From Bacillus sp. A301a_S52 (GTDB taxonomy: Bacteria > Bacillota > Bacilli > Bacillales > Salisediminibacteriaceae), in contig JABXYP010000001.1 in assembly GCA_024701455.1 (NCBI GenBank), positions 1,306,001 to 1,370,000 of the forward strand: a stretch of DNA of 64,000 bases, in the 5' to 3' direction. The notes beneath the pieces were generated by a model. It had not been told where the DNA came from, searched no databases, and saw only the letters and a program-made list of their open reading frames with translations. Position numbers and translations under genes: made by a program. Of this stretch, positions 17,471-26,281 are shown one piece after another (positions within the stretch are counted from its first letter, which is position 1; every line of letters begins with the position of its first letter).

Positions 17471-18043
17471 TCACATAAAGCCAGCGATGAAGTGTTTCCA
17501 AGATGACTGTCTTTTTCGATCGCATGTCTCCTTATCATAATAAGACATTTGCGTAGCCAGCCCATCGAGAAGGCAATAAAAAGCATCGAGCCTTTCACGT
17601 ACAGTAGTGTGGTGCACGTTCTTATTGTGCAATGTTTGAAAAAGGGGGGCAAGCAACTTATCACATTCTTTTTCAAATTGTAGAAATTGCGTATGTACGT
17701 TATTCTCGAGAGCTGGAGGTGGAAAAAGAATGAAATGGAAATAAAACTTTCCTTCAGTTTCAGTACTTAAATAATGTGAAAGATCCTCTAAAATCATGTA
17801 TAGCCGACTTTCTGTAGGTAAGGACTTATTGTCTTCTAATGAATGCTTTAAATAATTTAAATAATCCTCATAAACATACTCTACGGCAGAAAAAAATAGC
17901 GCATCTTTATTTTGATAGTGATTATAAATAGATGCTTTTTTAATCCCCACCTCGTCAGCAATGCGCGCTAAGCTTGCTCCTTCGTAACCATGTTCAGCAA
18001 AATGCTGCAGGGCTACGTGCAAAAGCTGTTCTGACGTTTTCAT
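17471..18043 (-). CDS. TetR-family repressor of the export operon
   Basis: 190 residues. The N-terminal helix-turn-helix reads SLARIADEVGIKKASIYNHYQNKDALF (about residues 24-50), with the usual TetR spacing, and the C-terminal ligand domain is helical. ATG 18043 (GGAGGTTGGCG upstream) is preferred to the TTG two codons earlier. A dyad at 18074-18095 is the probable operator and implies autoregulation together with the downstream membrane gene. Confidence 0.88.
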   Translation of the reverse strand: MKTSEQLLHVALQHFAEHGYEGASLARIADEVGIKKASIYNHYQNKDALFFSAVEYVYEDYLNYLKHSLEDNKSLPTESRLYMILEDLSHYLSTETEGKFYFHFILFPPPALENNVHTQFLQFEKECDKLLAPLFQTLHNKNVHHTTVRERLDAFYCLLDGLATQMSYYDKETCDRKRQSSWKHFIAGFM

Positions 18044-18073
18044 CGCCAACCTCCTTAAAACGTGATAAACTAA

Positions 18074-18095
18074 AACTAACGAACGGTAGTTAGTT
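18074..18095. promoter_or_regulatory. TetR operator candidate
   Basis: AACTAAC and GTTAGTT are inverted around GAACGGTA, a layout like many TetR/QacR-type operators. It lies 31 bases upstream of the tetR start codon. Confidence 0.6.
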
Positions 18096-18326
18096 CATTG
18101 TGTATTTTACCATTGAAAAAATGATGGAGCAAGTCATTTTATGGTTGAATGGTTGTAAATAATCCGGTCGTAACGTCGCCAAAAATAATGTTTTTCACAA
18201 AAAGAAAGAAGAGCGTACTTAATCAGTAAAATGTGTTAAAATACATAGTTGATTAAAGATAGTAATGTTAGCCACCTGCTAAAAGCAGGTGATGATTGTC
18301 GTAACGGAACATGGGGGAGTACGAGA

Positions 18327-19688
18327 ATGTACAAAACACATACACTGAATGAAAAAATTAAGCTCTTACTTTTAGTCATGGGGCCGATCCTTGTGACACA
18401 AGTAGGGTTATATGCGATGAATTTTATCGATACGACGATGTCAGGGCGAGCAGGGGCAGAGGATTTAGCTGGTGTTGCTATCGGCTCAAGCCTTTGGGTT
18501 CCAATACTGACAGGTGTATCAGGAATTTTACTCGCTTTACCACCGATTATTTCTCAGTTAATGGGTGCGGAAAAAAAAGAAGGCGTATCCTTTTATGTGA
18601 TTCAAAGTATTTATTTATCTCTTGCCATCTCACTTCTCGTTTTTTTATTGGGACTGGTTGCCGTCGAGCCAGTCCTAAATTTTATGGCATTAGAAGAGGA
18701 AGTGGCTTACATTGCTAAACATTATTTAATTGGTCTGGCTGTAGGCATGGTGCCGCTATTTATGTACAATGCTATACGAGGGTTTATAGATTCTCTAGGG
18801 CAGACGCGTGTCACGATGATCATTACTTTACTAGCGCTCCCCGTCAATTTTTTGTTTAATTATTTACTTATTTTCGGTAAAGCAGGCTTTCCAGAATTAG
18901 GGGGGATTGGAGCAGGTTATGCGTCAGCAGCTACGTATTGGTTTATCCTTATCGTGACGATTTACTTCGTTCATGCTGTTAGACCATTTAAAGGCTACAA
19001 AATATTCTCCACTTTTTACCGCCTGGATTTCACTGTTTGGAAGGAACTGCTATTGCTTGGCACGCCAATCGGGCTGACGATTTTTTTTGAAACGAGCATT
19101 TTTTCCGCAGTCACGCTTCTTATGAGCCAATTTAGCACCGTCATTATTGCCGCCCATCAAGCCGCGATTAACTTTGCAAGTTTGCTTTATATGCTGCCTA
19201 TGAGTATGGCGTTTACATTAACGATTGCGGTCGGTTACGAGATAGGTGGGAAAAGGCTAGTAGATGCAAAAGCTTATACGAAGATCGGGATGGGTTTATC
19301 TGTAGCAATGGGCTTAGTGGCTTGTGTCATTATTTATGTTCTTCGTGAACCAGTCTCACTGCTTTATACCGTGGATTCGGAAGTGGCATTTTACATTCAG
19401 CAATTCTTGATTTACTCGATTTTCTTTCAGCTGTCTGATGCGATCAATACCCCTATACAAGGTATTTTGCGTGGCTACAAAGATGTTAATGTCCCATTCA
19501 TACTGGCTCTTGTTGCTTTCTGGGGTGTTGGTTTACCAACAGGTGTTGTGCTTGCTAACTATACCGCTCTCGGACCTTATGGCTACTGGGTTGGATTAAT
19601 CTTAGGTTTGGCCGTATGTGCGGCGTGTCTGGCCTTCCGCTTACTAAAAATTCAACGTAGCTTTGCCGTTCAGTTAAGCAATGGTTAA
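18327..19688 (+). CDS. MATE family efflux transporter
   Basis: 453 residues with about 12 hydrophobic helices in two similar halves, the MATE (NorM/DinF) layout. Early motifs include GPILVTQVGLYAMNFIDTTM (about 16-35), and PVNFLFNYLLIFGKAGFPELG lies mid-protein. It exports cationic compounds or drugs in exchange for Na+ or H+. ATG 18327 follows GGGGGAGTACGAG; the upstream frame from 18249 includes a hairpin region and has no ribosome site. A small hairpin (CACCTGC/GCAGGTG, 18272-18290) lies in the leader. It reads divergently from tetR. Confidence 0.9.
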   Translation: MYKTHTLNEKIKLLLLVMGPILVTQVGLYAMNFIDTTMSGRAGAEDLAGVAIGSSLWVPILTGVSGILLALPPIISQLMGAEKKEGVSFYVIQSIYLSLAISLLVFLLGLVAVEPVLNFMALEEEVAYIAKHYLIGLAVGMVPLFMYNAIRGFIDSLGQTRVTMIITLLALPVNFLFNYLLIFGKAGFPELGGIGAGYASAATYWFILIVTIYFVHAVRPFKGYKIFSTFYRLDFTVWKELLLLGTPIGLTIFFETSIFSAVTLLMSQFSTVIIAAHQAAINFASLLYMLPMSMAFTLTIAVGYEIGGKRLVDAKAYTKIGMGLSVAMGLVACVIIYVLREPVSLLYTVDSEVAFYIQQFLIYSIFFQLSDAINTPIQGILRGYKDVNVPFILALVAFWGVGLPTGVVLANYTALGPYGYWVGLILGLAVCAACLAFRLLKIQRSFAVQLSNG

Positions 19689-19712
19689 ACACACCTTCTA
19701 AGGGGTTTGATT

Positions 19713-19742
19713 CATATGTGACGGTGGTACAAGTCACATATG
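19713..19742. promoter_or_regulatory. Inverted repeat upstream of M50-like gene
   Basis: CATATGTGAC and GTCACATATG form a perfect 10-bp dyad with a 10-base spacer. It lies between the MATE gene and the M50-like gene and could be an operator or a weak terminator. Confidence 0.4.
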
Positions 19743-19765
19743 ACAACTCGCTTGGAGGGATGTGT

Positions 19766-20245
19766 ATGTTTGGATGGGAGGATATCCCAACGCTTGTTAT
19801 TTCATTACTGATTATACTTCCTATCGTGGCTTTTGTTCATGAGGCCGGGCATTTTCTCATGACCTACTTTTTTGGCGGGAAAATGAAGTTTATCATCGGT
19901 AGAGGGAAACTACTGTATAAAAATGGAGATTTTGAAATTCGTAGAGTGTATTTCCTTGATTCGTGGACTCAGTTGGAAGAATTAAATGTCAATAACCGTT
20001 GGACTCACGCGATTGTGTATCTCAGCGGATCATTATTTAATATCCTAACAGTGTTACTCGTTAACGGGCTTATTCATATTGAGGTTTTACCCCCACATTT
20101 ATTTTTTTACCAATTTGTTTATTTCTCCTTGTACTATGTGTGCTTCGCCTTACTTCCTGTTGAATATGGGGAAGGGAAGCCGAGTGATGGGAAAGCGTTT
20201 TATGATGCGCTGAAATATGGACCAGAAAAAGGACCGCTCGATTAA
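19766..20245 (+). CDS. M50-like membrane zinc metalloprotease
   Basis: 159 residues from ATG 19766 (GGAGGGATGTGT upstream); earlier in-frame starts run through the inverted repeat. The first helix ends with the zinc motif HEAGH at 25-29. A conserved GGK follows (37-39), then two or more hydrophobic helices (about 83-102, 112-132) and a final PSDG (139-142) that would supply the third ligand Asp141. This is the minimal site-2-protease-like fold, for intramembrane or membrane-adjacent cleavage; the target is unknown. A decayed relative is present at 34825. Confidence 0.75.
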   Translation: MFGWEDIPTLVISLLIILPIVAFVHEAGHFLMTYFFGGKMKFIIGRGKLLYKNGDFEIRRVYFLDSWTQLEELNVNNRWTHAIVYLSGSLFNILTVLLVNGLIHIEVLPPHLFFYQFVYFSLYYVCFALLPVEYGEGKPSDGKAFYDALKYGPEKGPLD

Positions 20246-20256
20246 GCGGCGGTCCT
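20231..20256 (+). terminator. Short hairpin overlapping stop codon
   Basis: GGACCGC (20231-20237) pairs with GCGGTCC (20249-20255), followed by TGTTG. A weak terminator. Confidence 0.4.
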
Positions 20257-20349
20257 GTTGTAACATCTTGACGATGCTTAGCGACTGATATTTAAGGGAA
20301 AACATTATACAATGGAACATAGATATAATATTACAGGGGGGATATTATA

Positions 20350-21726
20350 ATGAGAGAAGCCATTCAGACACTCATTCAAAAACAAAAACAATACTTTTAT
20401 TCCGGAGAAACGAAAGGTCTTTCTTTTCGTAAAGCCCAGTTGACAAAACTAAAAGAAGCAATAAAGAAGCGTGAACAAGATATTATGGACGCTCTTAAAA
20501 AAGATTTAAATAAAGGTCAGCAAGAAGTATTTTTCACTGAGATAGGATTTCTTTATAGTGAACTAAAAGATATGATGAAAAATGTGGATTATTGGGCTGA
20601 ACCTAGAAAAGTTAAGACCCCGATTAGCCATATGGGAGGAAAAAGCTACATATATAAGGAGCCGTATGGTGTGACATTAATTATCTCTCCTTGGAATTAC
20701 CCTTTTCAATTATGTCTAGGACCTTTAATTGGGGCGCTAGGGGCTGGTAATACGGCTATCCTAAAGCCTTCCGAATTAACCCCTAATACAAGTACTGTGA
20801 TTAGAGATCTCATAGTGGCTACCTTCCCTGAAGAGTATGTCGCTGTCGTTGAAGGAGACGTTGAGGTATCACAAGCACTTTTAAATGAAAAGTTTGATTA
20901 CATTTTCTTTACAGGAAGCACATCGGTAGGGAAAAAGGTGATGGAGGCAGCAGCCAAACATTTAACCCCAGTAACCTTGGAGCTTGGCGGGAAAAGTCCT
21001 GCGATCGTGATGGAAGATGCTGACTTGAAATTAGCTGCTAAACGAATTGTCTGGGGAAAATTCATTAATGCCGGTCAAACTTGTGTGGCGCCTGATTATG
21101 TATTAGTCCATGAATCGCGGAGACGTAAATTCCTTAAACTTCTCGTTCATTATACGAAGAAATGGTTTGATGAGGATGCAAGGCGACGTAAGCCTTATCC
21201 CCGTATTATTAATGAGCGACACGTTGATCGTCTTGCAGGGCTTCTTAAAAATACCGATAAAGTGTTCTATGGAGGAGCTTACGATCGAGATCAACGATTT
21301 GTAGAGCCGACGATTATGATGGATGTATCAATGAACGATGCTGTTATGGCAGAAGAGATTTTCGGCCCTATTTTACCTGTTTTGTTTTATAAATATGATT
21401 ATGAAATCATTGAGACGGTAAGAAAACGTCCTAATCCATTAGCTCTGTATTTATTTACTGAAGATAAGGAAAGCGAGCGCATGGTTTTAAGTAACTTATC
21501 GTTTGGGGGAGGATGTATCAATGACACGATAATGCACTTAGCCACACCGTATTTGCCATTTGGTGGAGTAGGGGAAAGTGGAATGGGTGCTTACCATGGG
21601 AAAAATAGTTTTGATACGTTTACCCATGAGAAAAGTATCTTTAAACAAACGACGGCCTTTGATCTGCCTGTTCGTTACGGACAATCGCAAACATCCATGA
21701 GCGCGTTGAGAAAAATGTGGGAATAA
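20350..21726 (+). CDS. Class 3-type aldehyde dehydrogenase (YwdH-like)
   Basis: 458-residue NAD(P)-dependent dehydrogenase oxidising aldehydes to acids. Visible catalytic and binding residues: Asn116 in SPWNYPF, Lys139 in ILKPSE, the FTGSTSVGK nucleotide loop (187-195), Glu211 in LELGGKSP and nucleophile Cys245 in NAGQTCVAPDY. The short N-terminus and C-terminal FTHEKSIFKQ fit the class 3/fatty aldehyde dehydrogenase group, like Bacillus YwdH. Ribosome site CAGGGGGGATATTATA. Monocistronic, with a terminator right after. Confidence 0.9.
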   Translation: MREAIQTLIQKQKQYFYSGETKGLSFRKAQLTKLKEAIKKREQDIMDALKKDLNKGQQEVFFTEIGFLYSELKDMMKNVDYWAEPRKVKTPISHMGGKSYIYKEPYGVTLIISPWNYPFQLCLGPLIGALGAGNTAILKPSELTPNTSTVIRDLIVATFPEEYVAVVEGDVEVSQALLNEKFDYIFFTGSTSVGKKVMEAAAKHLTPVTLELGGKSPAIVMEDADLKLAAKRIVWGKFINAGQTCVAPDYVLVHESRRRKFLKLLVHYTKKWFDEDARRRKPYPRIINERHVDRLAGLLKNTDKVFYGGAYDRDQRFVEPTIMMDVSMNDAVMAEEIFGPILPVLFYKYDYEIIETVRKRPNPLALYLFTEDKESERMVLSNLSFGGGCINDTIMHLATPYLPFGGVGESGMGAYHGKNSFDTFTHEKSIFKQTTAFDLPVRYGQSQTSMSALRKMWE

Positions 21727-21733
21727 GGTGAAG

Positions 21734-21764
21734 AGGCAGCTGCGGGGAAAAACGCAGCTGCCTT
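21734..21764 (+). terminator. Rho-independent terminator
   Basis: AGGCAGCTGCG pairs with CGCAGCTGCCT around GGGAAAAA, ending in TTT. It directly follows the aldehyde dehydrogenase stop. Confidence 0.8.
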
Positions 21765-21782
21765 TAAATTAGGGGCTTAACT

Positions 21783-21977
21783 TTGCATGGAAGTCAGTTT
21801 AAGAACAAGTACATTGACGAGGCATTAGCGACATTTAACATCCACCGTTTGCTAAGTATGAAAGGATGTCTTTACGATAATGTAGTAGCTAAGCTATGTT
21901 TAAAATCAATAAAAGTGAGTTTATCTAGGGGCGTCATTTTGAAAGTCTGGTTTAATCACAAAAGAATCTATGATTAG
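21783..21977 (+). pseudogene. IS3-family transposase (OrfB) remnant
   Basis: The frame starts HGSQFKNKYIDEALATFNI and continues with LLSMKGCLYDNVVAKLCLKSIKVS. It matches the end of the IS3/IS150 integrase core (pattern DQGSQY...SMSRKGNCYDNAVAESFFKSLK). The catalytic Glu of AVAES has become Lys (VVAKL), both ends of the gene are missing and the tail is unrelated sequence, so it is dead. It marks the left edge of an AT-rich island. Confidence 0.7.
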
Positions 21978-22019
21978 GCTATCTGAGCCCAATTGAATTC
22001 AAACTTGGATACCTTAGGT

Positions 22020-22204
22020 GACTCTCCAAAGGCTTTTATTATTATATAGTATTTTTCATAGCAAGTAATGATGAAGCTTTGCAATTAACTTGCGTTACAC
22101 AAGAAGAAGATGGAAATATTGCATGTGTGTTACAAAAAGAAGATGGTACCCTCGTTTCGATAGGGAAAGAATTAAAGAGAATGATGGAACAGGGAATGTT
22201 TTGA
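22020..22204 (+). pseudogene. Short coding remnant, unknown
   Basis: An open stretch reads GFYYYIVFFIASNDEALQL, TCVTQEEDGNIACVLQKEDG and ELKRMMEQGMF before TGA. It has protein-like composition but no start codon or ribosome site. It looks like the 3' end of a lost gene; no family is recognised. Confidence 0.3.
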
Positions 22205-22445
22205 GAAATCTAAAACTGGTTGTTTGGTAGAGTAGCTAACAACAGTTATTTTGAAGTGTGAAAAAGTTAAATTATAGAAAAAATAGAGGGGTTCCTCTAC
22301 CTAAAAATTATTATACAATACTCTGAAAAGTTGGTGTCCATTTAAGAGTAGTGCTTCTTTTCAAATTCAGAAAAATATTTACAATTAATAGATTGTGAAT
22401 TATTATAAAATATGTAATGAAATAAATGGGAGAGAAGGGCTTGAT

Positions 22446-23285
22446 TTGAAAAAGAAGATTGTAGGTTTATTATTAGCAGCAGTACTAACTTTTAATCCAA
22501 TATTAGTAAACGCAGAATCGAGTAATGATTTAGAGGATGCTTTAAAGGAACAAGTAAAGGTAACAGAGAAATATTTAAATCTAAATGTTAAAGAACATTT
22601 TGATAATGAAAAGGAATTTATTGATAAAGTTAATGATTTGCATGTAGAATTCGAAGAATTACTAAATTCTACTGATGATCCGGAATACGTAAACTATAAT
22701 TCTTATGAAGAATTAATAGATTTATTAGATGAATTAGATCTTAAAGCAGCTCAATATAATGGAGAAATCTCTACTTTAAGCAAGAGGTGGAGATATGGAG
22801 ATATTTTAATATATAAATCGGGATCTAAGAATGCAATCGGTGAAAAATCATTGACAGGTCATTCAGCCGTATTATCGACTAGAGATTATTATGTCATTGA
22901 AGCGTCCAGAACAGCAAACAATGGAGCTAAGGTACACCATTGGAATCGAAATAATTTATGGAAAGGTGCTTCAGGTATTAAACAATATAAGGTTACAACA
23001 AAACTTGGTAAAAATGCTACAGCAAGCGAACGAAGAGGGGCTGTAGAGTATGGATTGGCTCAAGTTGGAAAGCCATATAAACTTAAAACAACACTATGGA
23101 ATACTAATGCTTACTATTGCTCTAAGTTGACAAATCAAATGTGGGCAAAGCAAGGTTATGATTTGCGTTCCTCAAAAGCATATTCTATTGGAGGTATTAT
23201 TATGATTTTACCGTCAGATATAGCAGCTGATGCTAATACTAGATTAGTTAAAAAATGGGGTACTTCAACACCAGGAAAAATATAA
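22446..23285 (+). CDS. Secreted YiiX/YebB-like papain-fold cysteine hydrolase
   Basis: 279 residues if started at TTG 22446 (AGAAGGG seven bases upstream), which yields a clean signal peptide KKKIVGLLLAAVLTFNPIL with a VNA-E cleavage site. An ATG at 22395 would add 17 residues but has no ribosome site. After an acidic helical spacer, the permuted NlpC/P60 (YiiX-like) domain follows: GDILIYKSG, His139 in TGHSAVL, Glu152 in YYVIEAS and nucleophile Cys225 in YYCSKLTNQMW. Likely a secreted amidase or peptidase on cell wall or lipids. Codon and base usage are much more AT-rich than in surrounding core genes, suggesting transfer. It lies 18 bases before the lipoprotein gene, so they form an operon. 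Confidence 0.75.
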   Translation: MKKKIVGLLLAAVLTFNPILVNAESSNDLEDALKEQVKVTEKYLNLNVKEHFDNEKEFIDKVNDLHVEFEELLNSTDDPEYVNYNSYEELIDLLDELDLKAAQYNGEISTLSKRWRYGDILIYKSGSKNAIGEKSLTGHSAVLSTRDYYVIEASRTANNGAKVHHWNRNNLWKGASGIKQYKVTTKLGKNATASERRGAVEYGLAQVGKPYKLKTTLWNTNAYYCSKLTNQMWAKQGYDLRSSKAYSIGGIIMILPSDIAADANTRLVKKWGTSTPGKI

Positions 23286-23303
23286 GAAGGATATAGGGAA
23301 ACT

Positions 23304-24491
23304 ATGACTAAAAAAATCTCTATATTAATATTTATTATAGCTGTTGTAATGATAAGCATGATTTCTTGTAGAAATATGTCATCAAAACCTGATAGGGTTC
23401 ATATTGAAGGGATAGAAAATTTTCAGCCTAGCCGAACTCATTCTGAAGAAAGTTATTTATTGTATTATCCAGCAGATATAAGGGTTTCACAGAATGTTAC
23501 CTTAGTAAAAGAGGTAAATAACAAAGGCGAAACGCTAGTAGAATATGAAATTACAGATGAGGATTTTAGAAGGGTCGTTACGCATCAAAAACCAAATAAT
23601 TTAAATGAATTATATCTATCTTTTTTTGGAGAAGCAACCATTGATAACTACTTTTTTACTTATGATATAAGGAATAATCATTTTAAAAAAATTGAATTAG
23701 ATTACTTTGATGTCCCTGTAGGTGTAGATCATATTAAACATTTTGGTGAGGATGTCCTATTACAAAATTTAGTTTCACATAAAACGGGCGACCAGAATTT
23801 AGATGAAAACGGTAATTTCAGTGTTTCTATAACAAATGTAACAACTGAACAATCTTTTGAAACTGAATTAGGTTTTGTTCCAAGATGGGCACCGATATTA
23901 CAATTTAAAGAGAGAATCATCTTTGGTACTAGTGGTTATTATAATGAAGAGGACGAATATGTAGCACCCAATATCGGTATCAGTAGTTTGGAAGAGGGTA
24001 ACATAGACTATTTAACCTTTAATGATACGAAAGAGGAACTGTTCCCTGTTTATGTAAACACGGATTTTGCATATATTATAGGTAGCAGTGGACAGATGTA
24101 TACTTTAGATGAAGATTTCAATATCCAGACATTTAAACCTTTTGAGGAACTAAGTTTTCAAGACTATTACTTTTATGAAGAATCTAATGCCTATTTAATG
24201 CTGAATGAAAATAAGGCTCTGTATAGTGTTATAGGTGAAAGTGGTACGATATTTGGAATCCTTACTTTAAATGATCACCCGGAGTTTACGTTATTAAAGG
24301 ACAGCTTCACTGAAGAGGGTAAAACTTACAATGTTTTGTACCAAAATAGTGATGAGGAAGAACTATATATTATTGAGCTCGGTGATGAAATGGATAATGT
24401 TATAGTATTAAATAGTCATGATTTAACTTTAAAATACAAGTTTCCTATTGAACAAGGTTACTTGATGGATTTGGTAGTGAAATTAAAGTGA
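23304..24491 (+). CDS. Lipoprotein of unknown function
   Basis: 395 residues. A hydrophobic N-terminus (KKISILIFIIAVVMISMISC) ends in a lipobox with Cys22, so the protein is lipid-anchored outside the membrane. The rest is rich in beta strands and acidic and aromatic residues, with repeated short units such as YFFTYDIRNN and FAYIIGSSGQMYTLDED that suggest a beta-propeller-like fold. No family is recognised. Ribosome site AGAAGGATATAGGG. It is co-transcribed with the secreted hydrolase 18 bases upstream and shares its AT-rich composition. A 12-bp tandem duplication (TATGGGAAACAA) lies at 24499-24522, just after the stop. Confidence 0.65.
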   Translation: MTKKISILIFIIAVVMISMISCRNMSSKPDRVHIEGIENFQPSRTHSEESYLLYYPADIRVSQNVTLVKEVNNKGETLVEYEITDEDFRRVVTHQKPNNLNELYLSFFGEATIDNYFFTYDIRNNHFKKIELDYFDVPVGVDHIKHFGEDVLLQNLVSHKTGDQNLDENGNFSVSITNVTTEQSFETELGFVPRWAPILQFKERIIFGTSGYYNEEDEYVAPNIGISSLEEGNIDYLTFNDTKEELFPVYVNTDFAYIIGSSGQMYTLDEDFNIQTFKPFEELSFQDYYFYEESNAYLMLNENKALYSVIGESGTIFGILTLNDHPEFTLLKDSFTEEGKTYNVLYQNSDEEELYIIELGDEMDNVIVLNSHDLTLKYKFPIEQGYLMDLVVKLK

Positions 24492-24896
24492 TGTGTTATA
24501 TGGGAAACAATATGGGAAACAATATGGTAAGCACAAGTATTGTAACAAAACATTTAACAAGAATATATAAAGAAATGATAAGTTAATCAGAAGGTAGAAA
24601 CAATGGCAGTTAATGAGGATACAGGGTCGAAAATATAATGATTAGAAAATGTTTGTAACAAGGTATTACGGTTTTATTTGCTATTTATTCAAAATACCTT
24701 GAAACCTGCATTTGCAACGCATATTTACATTTTTAAAATGTGCGCTTTAGTGTGATATTCGAGTGTTAGGAACGTAATTCAGAAAATAAAGGTCGGTTCT
24801 TCTGTTTTTAGCTTTGAAGACCTAAGGTAATGCTGGAAAAAATATATTCACATTACAATAATGTAGCTGAGGATAATAAGAAAAATAGCTTGTAAA

Positions 24897-24931
24897 AAGA
24901 CCTTGATTGGCTAAATGCCATTCAAGGTCTT
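24897..24931. terminator. Hairpin, possible terminator
   Basis: AAGACCTTGA and TCAAGGTCTT pair around a 15-base loop. No T-run is present. Confidence 0.4.
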
Positions 24932-24984
24932 AGCTGTGCAGCTACCCGGCGCCGGCGGACCGCTAAGACAAGGCCGTGACGAGT

Positions 24985-25033
24985 TGATATCTTTAGACTT
25001 TAGGTGAAAGGGTCCGTCTGTAGCATATCCAAG
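24985..25033 (+). repeat. Bacillaceae interspersed repeat fragment
   Basis: GTGAAAGGGTCCGTCTGTAGC resembles the AAAGCGTCCCTCTGTAGCGG tail of the repeat at 40630-40752. Confidence 0.45.
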
Positions 25034-25078
25034 ACAAATTGCTATTAATCCAAAGTACAATTTCAGTTATAGATTGAC

Positions 25079-26281
25079 TTAGAAAAAATCATATAAAAAA
25101 GGTTTCAGTGGAGGAAGACATGTGATGAGTGCCGCTAATGTTTTCTCATCACTTTCGATCAATGCTTCCTCTGCCAGAGTATGTGGTGATTGGCTCCCTA
25201 ATAAAATCGCTGTTAGCATTCTCACATCTAAGTGAATCCCTTTTTTAGGGGCATGCTGGCAGCTCACCCCTTCTTTCGTTTTCTCAGCTGAGAACGGGAA
25301 AAATTCAATCTCGTTTTCCTTTGTTTCACTAAATTTTATAATGTATGTGCCGTTGTTCCACTCGCATATCTCATCTGTTACATGAAATATAAGTGGCCCA
25401 GCGTCAGAGTCCCATTTAAACGGATACTCTTTCAAAAAAGAATGAACGTCGACAATCCTTGCCATAAAATAAGAGGTGACCTCGTGTTTTACTTTTGGAT
25501 CAGGCAGGAGGAATGGTAAACGTTCGTGCGGCGCCGTTGTGATTGAGACTGTTTCAATCATGGAATCATGATTAGATATAAAGCTCATCAACCCGTTTCG
25601 GGCATCGGGAGTGATCCAAATAAGTTCATGTATTGTCATTTTCATCTCTTTTACCGTGTATATCATATAGCCGGTACATTGATCACCATGATAATAAACG
25701 GCAAGCATCCCTTTTTTGCGTTTGAAGAGAGAGTCTTTCCACCATTTTTCATCCCGGACAAGCGTACCACTATAACGTTTTGCCCACTGCTGGTAAACGT
25801 CATCAATAGCTGTATAGTCTGGTTCGATACGCTTTACATGTCCATTGTGCGGAAGGCGTCCTGGTAACTGCTCCTTTGACAACGTTAGTTTTGCTTCGTC
25901 GCTGAACAGCTCCCAGCCAAATTTCCTGTAAAAAGGGATGGAAAAAGGGTGAAGGAACGATAATGATTGACCGTTCTCTTTCATATCCTTTAATGCATGT
26001 TTGAGTAGTTGGGACACGAGGCCACTTCGACGATACTCAGGCCATGTAGCTACCCCTGCAACTCCTCCCATTTTAAAAGGTTTTCCGTCGATGTAGATGT
26101 GAAAGGGTAAGACAGACGCTTTAGACATAATCACCCCATTCTCCTCCATAACCCATGTGACATCAGGGTCCAGAGAAGAAAGGTGCTCACGCCGTTCCTC
26201 TTCAGTCATCTCGTATTGAAAGGCAAACTCAGACAGGCGGATGCTGTTTTCTAGTTCAGATGGTTTAAGTTTTCGAATCAT
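25079..26281 (-). CDS. Eis-like GNAT acetyltransferase
   Basis: 400 residues with the Eis layout: an N-terminal GNAT domain whose acetyl-CoA loop reads ATWPEYRRSGLVSQLL (about 78-93), a second GNAT-like domain, and a C-terminal SCP2-like region. Eis-type enzymes acetylate amines such as aminoglycosides or protein lysines; the substrate here is unknown. The start ATG 26281 overlaps the photolyase stop (TAATG), giving translational coupling in one operon. A GGAGGAGAACTT site lies within the end of the photolyase gene. Confidence 0.85.
   Translation of the reverse strand: MIRKLKPSELENSIRLSEFAFQYEMTEEERREHLSSLDPDVTWVMEENGVIMSKASVLPFHIYIDGKPFKMGGVAGVATWPEYRRSGLVSQLLKHALKDMKENGQSLSFLHPFSIPFYRKFGWELFSDEAKLTLSKEQLPGRLPHNGHVKRIEPDYTAIDDVYQQWAKRYSGTLVRDEKWWKDSLFKRKKGMLAVYYHGDQCTGYMIYTVKEMKMTIHELIWITPDARNGLMSFISNHDSMIETVSITTAPHERLPFLLPDPKVKHEVTSYFMARIVDVHSFLKEYPFKWDSDAGPLIFHVTDEICEWNNGTYIIKFSETKENEIEFFPFSAEKTKEGVSCQHAPKKGIHLDVRMLTAILLGSQSPHTLAEEALIESDEKTLAALITCLPPLKPFLYDFF

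Larger units (their letters stand above)
24492..25078. other. Intergenic region closing the AT-rich island
   Basis: 587 bases without a recognisable gene. It contains the 12-bp tandem duplication near 24500, a hairpin (AAGACCTTGA/TCAAGGTCTT) at 24897-24931, a GC-rich patch (CCCGGCGCCGGCGG) near 24945 and a Bacillaceae repeat fragment near 24985-25030. Confidence 0.5.

Noticed and set aside
18272..18290. Riboswitch before the MATE pump
   Set aside because: Only one short hairpin is visible; the conserved motifs of guanidine, preQ1 or other known MATE-linked riboswitches are absent.
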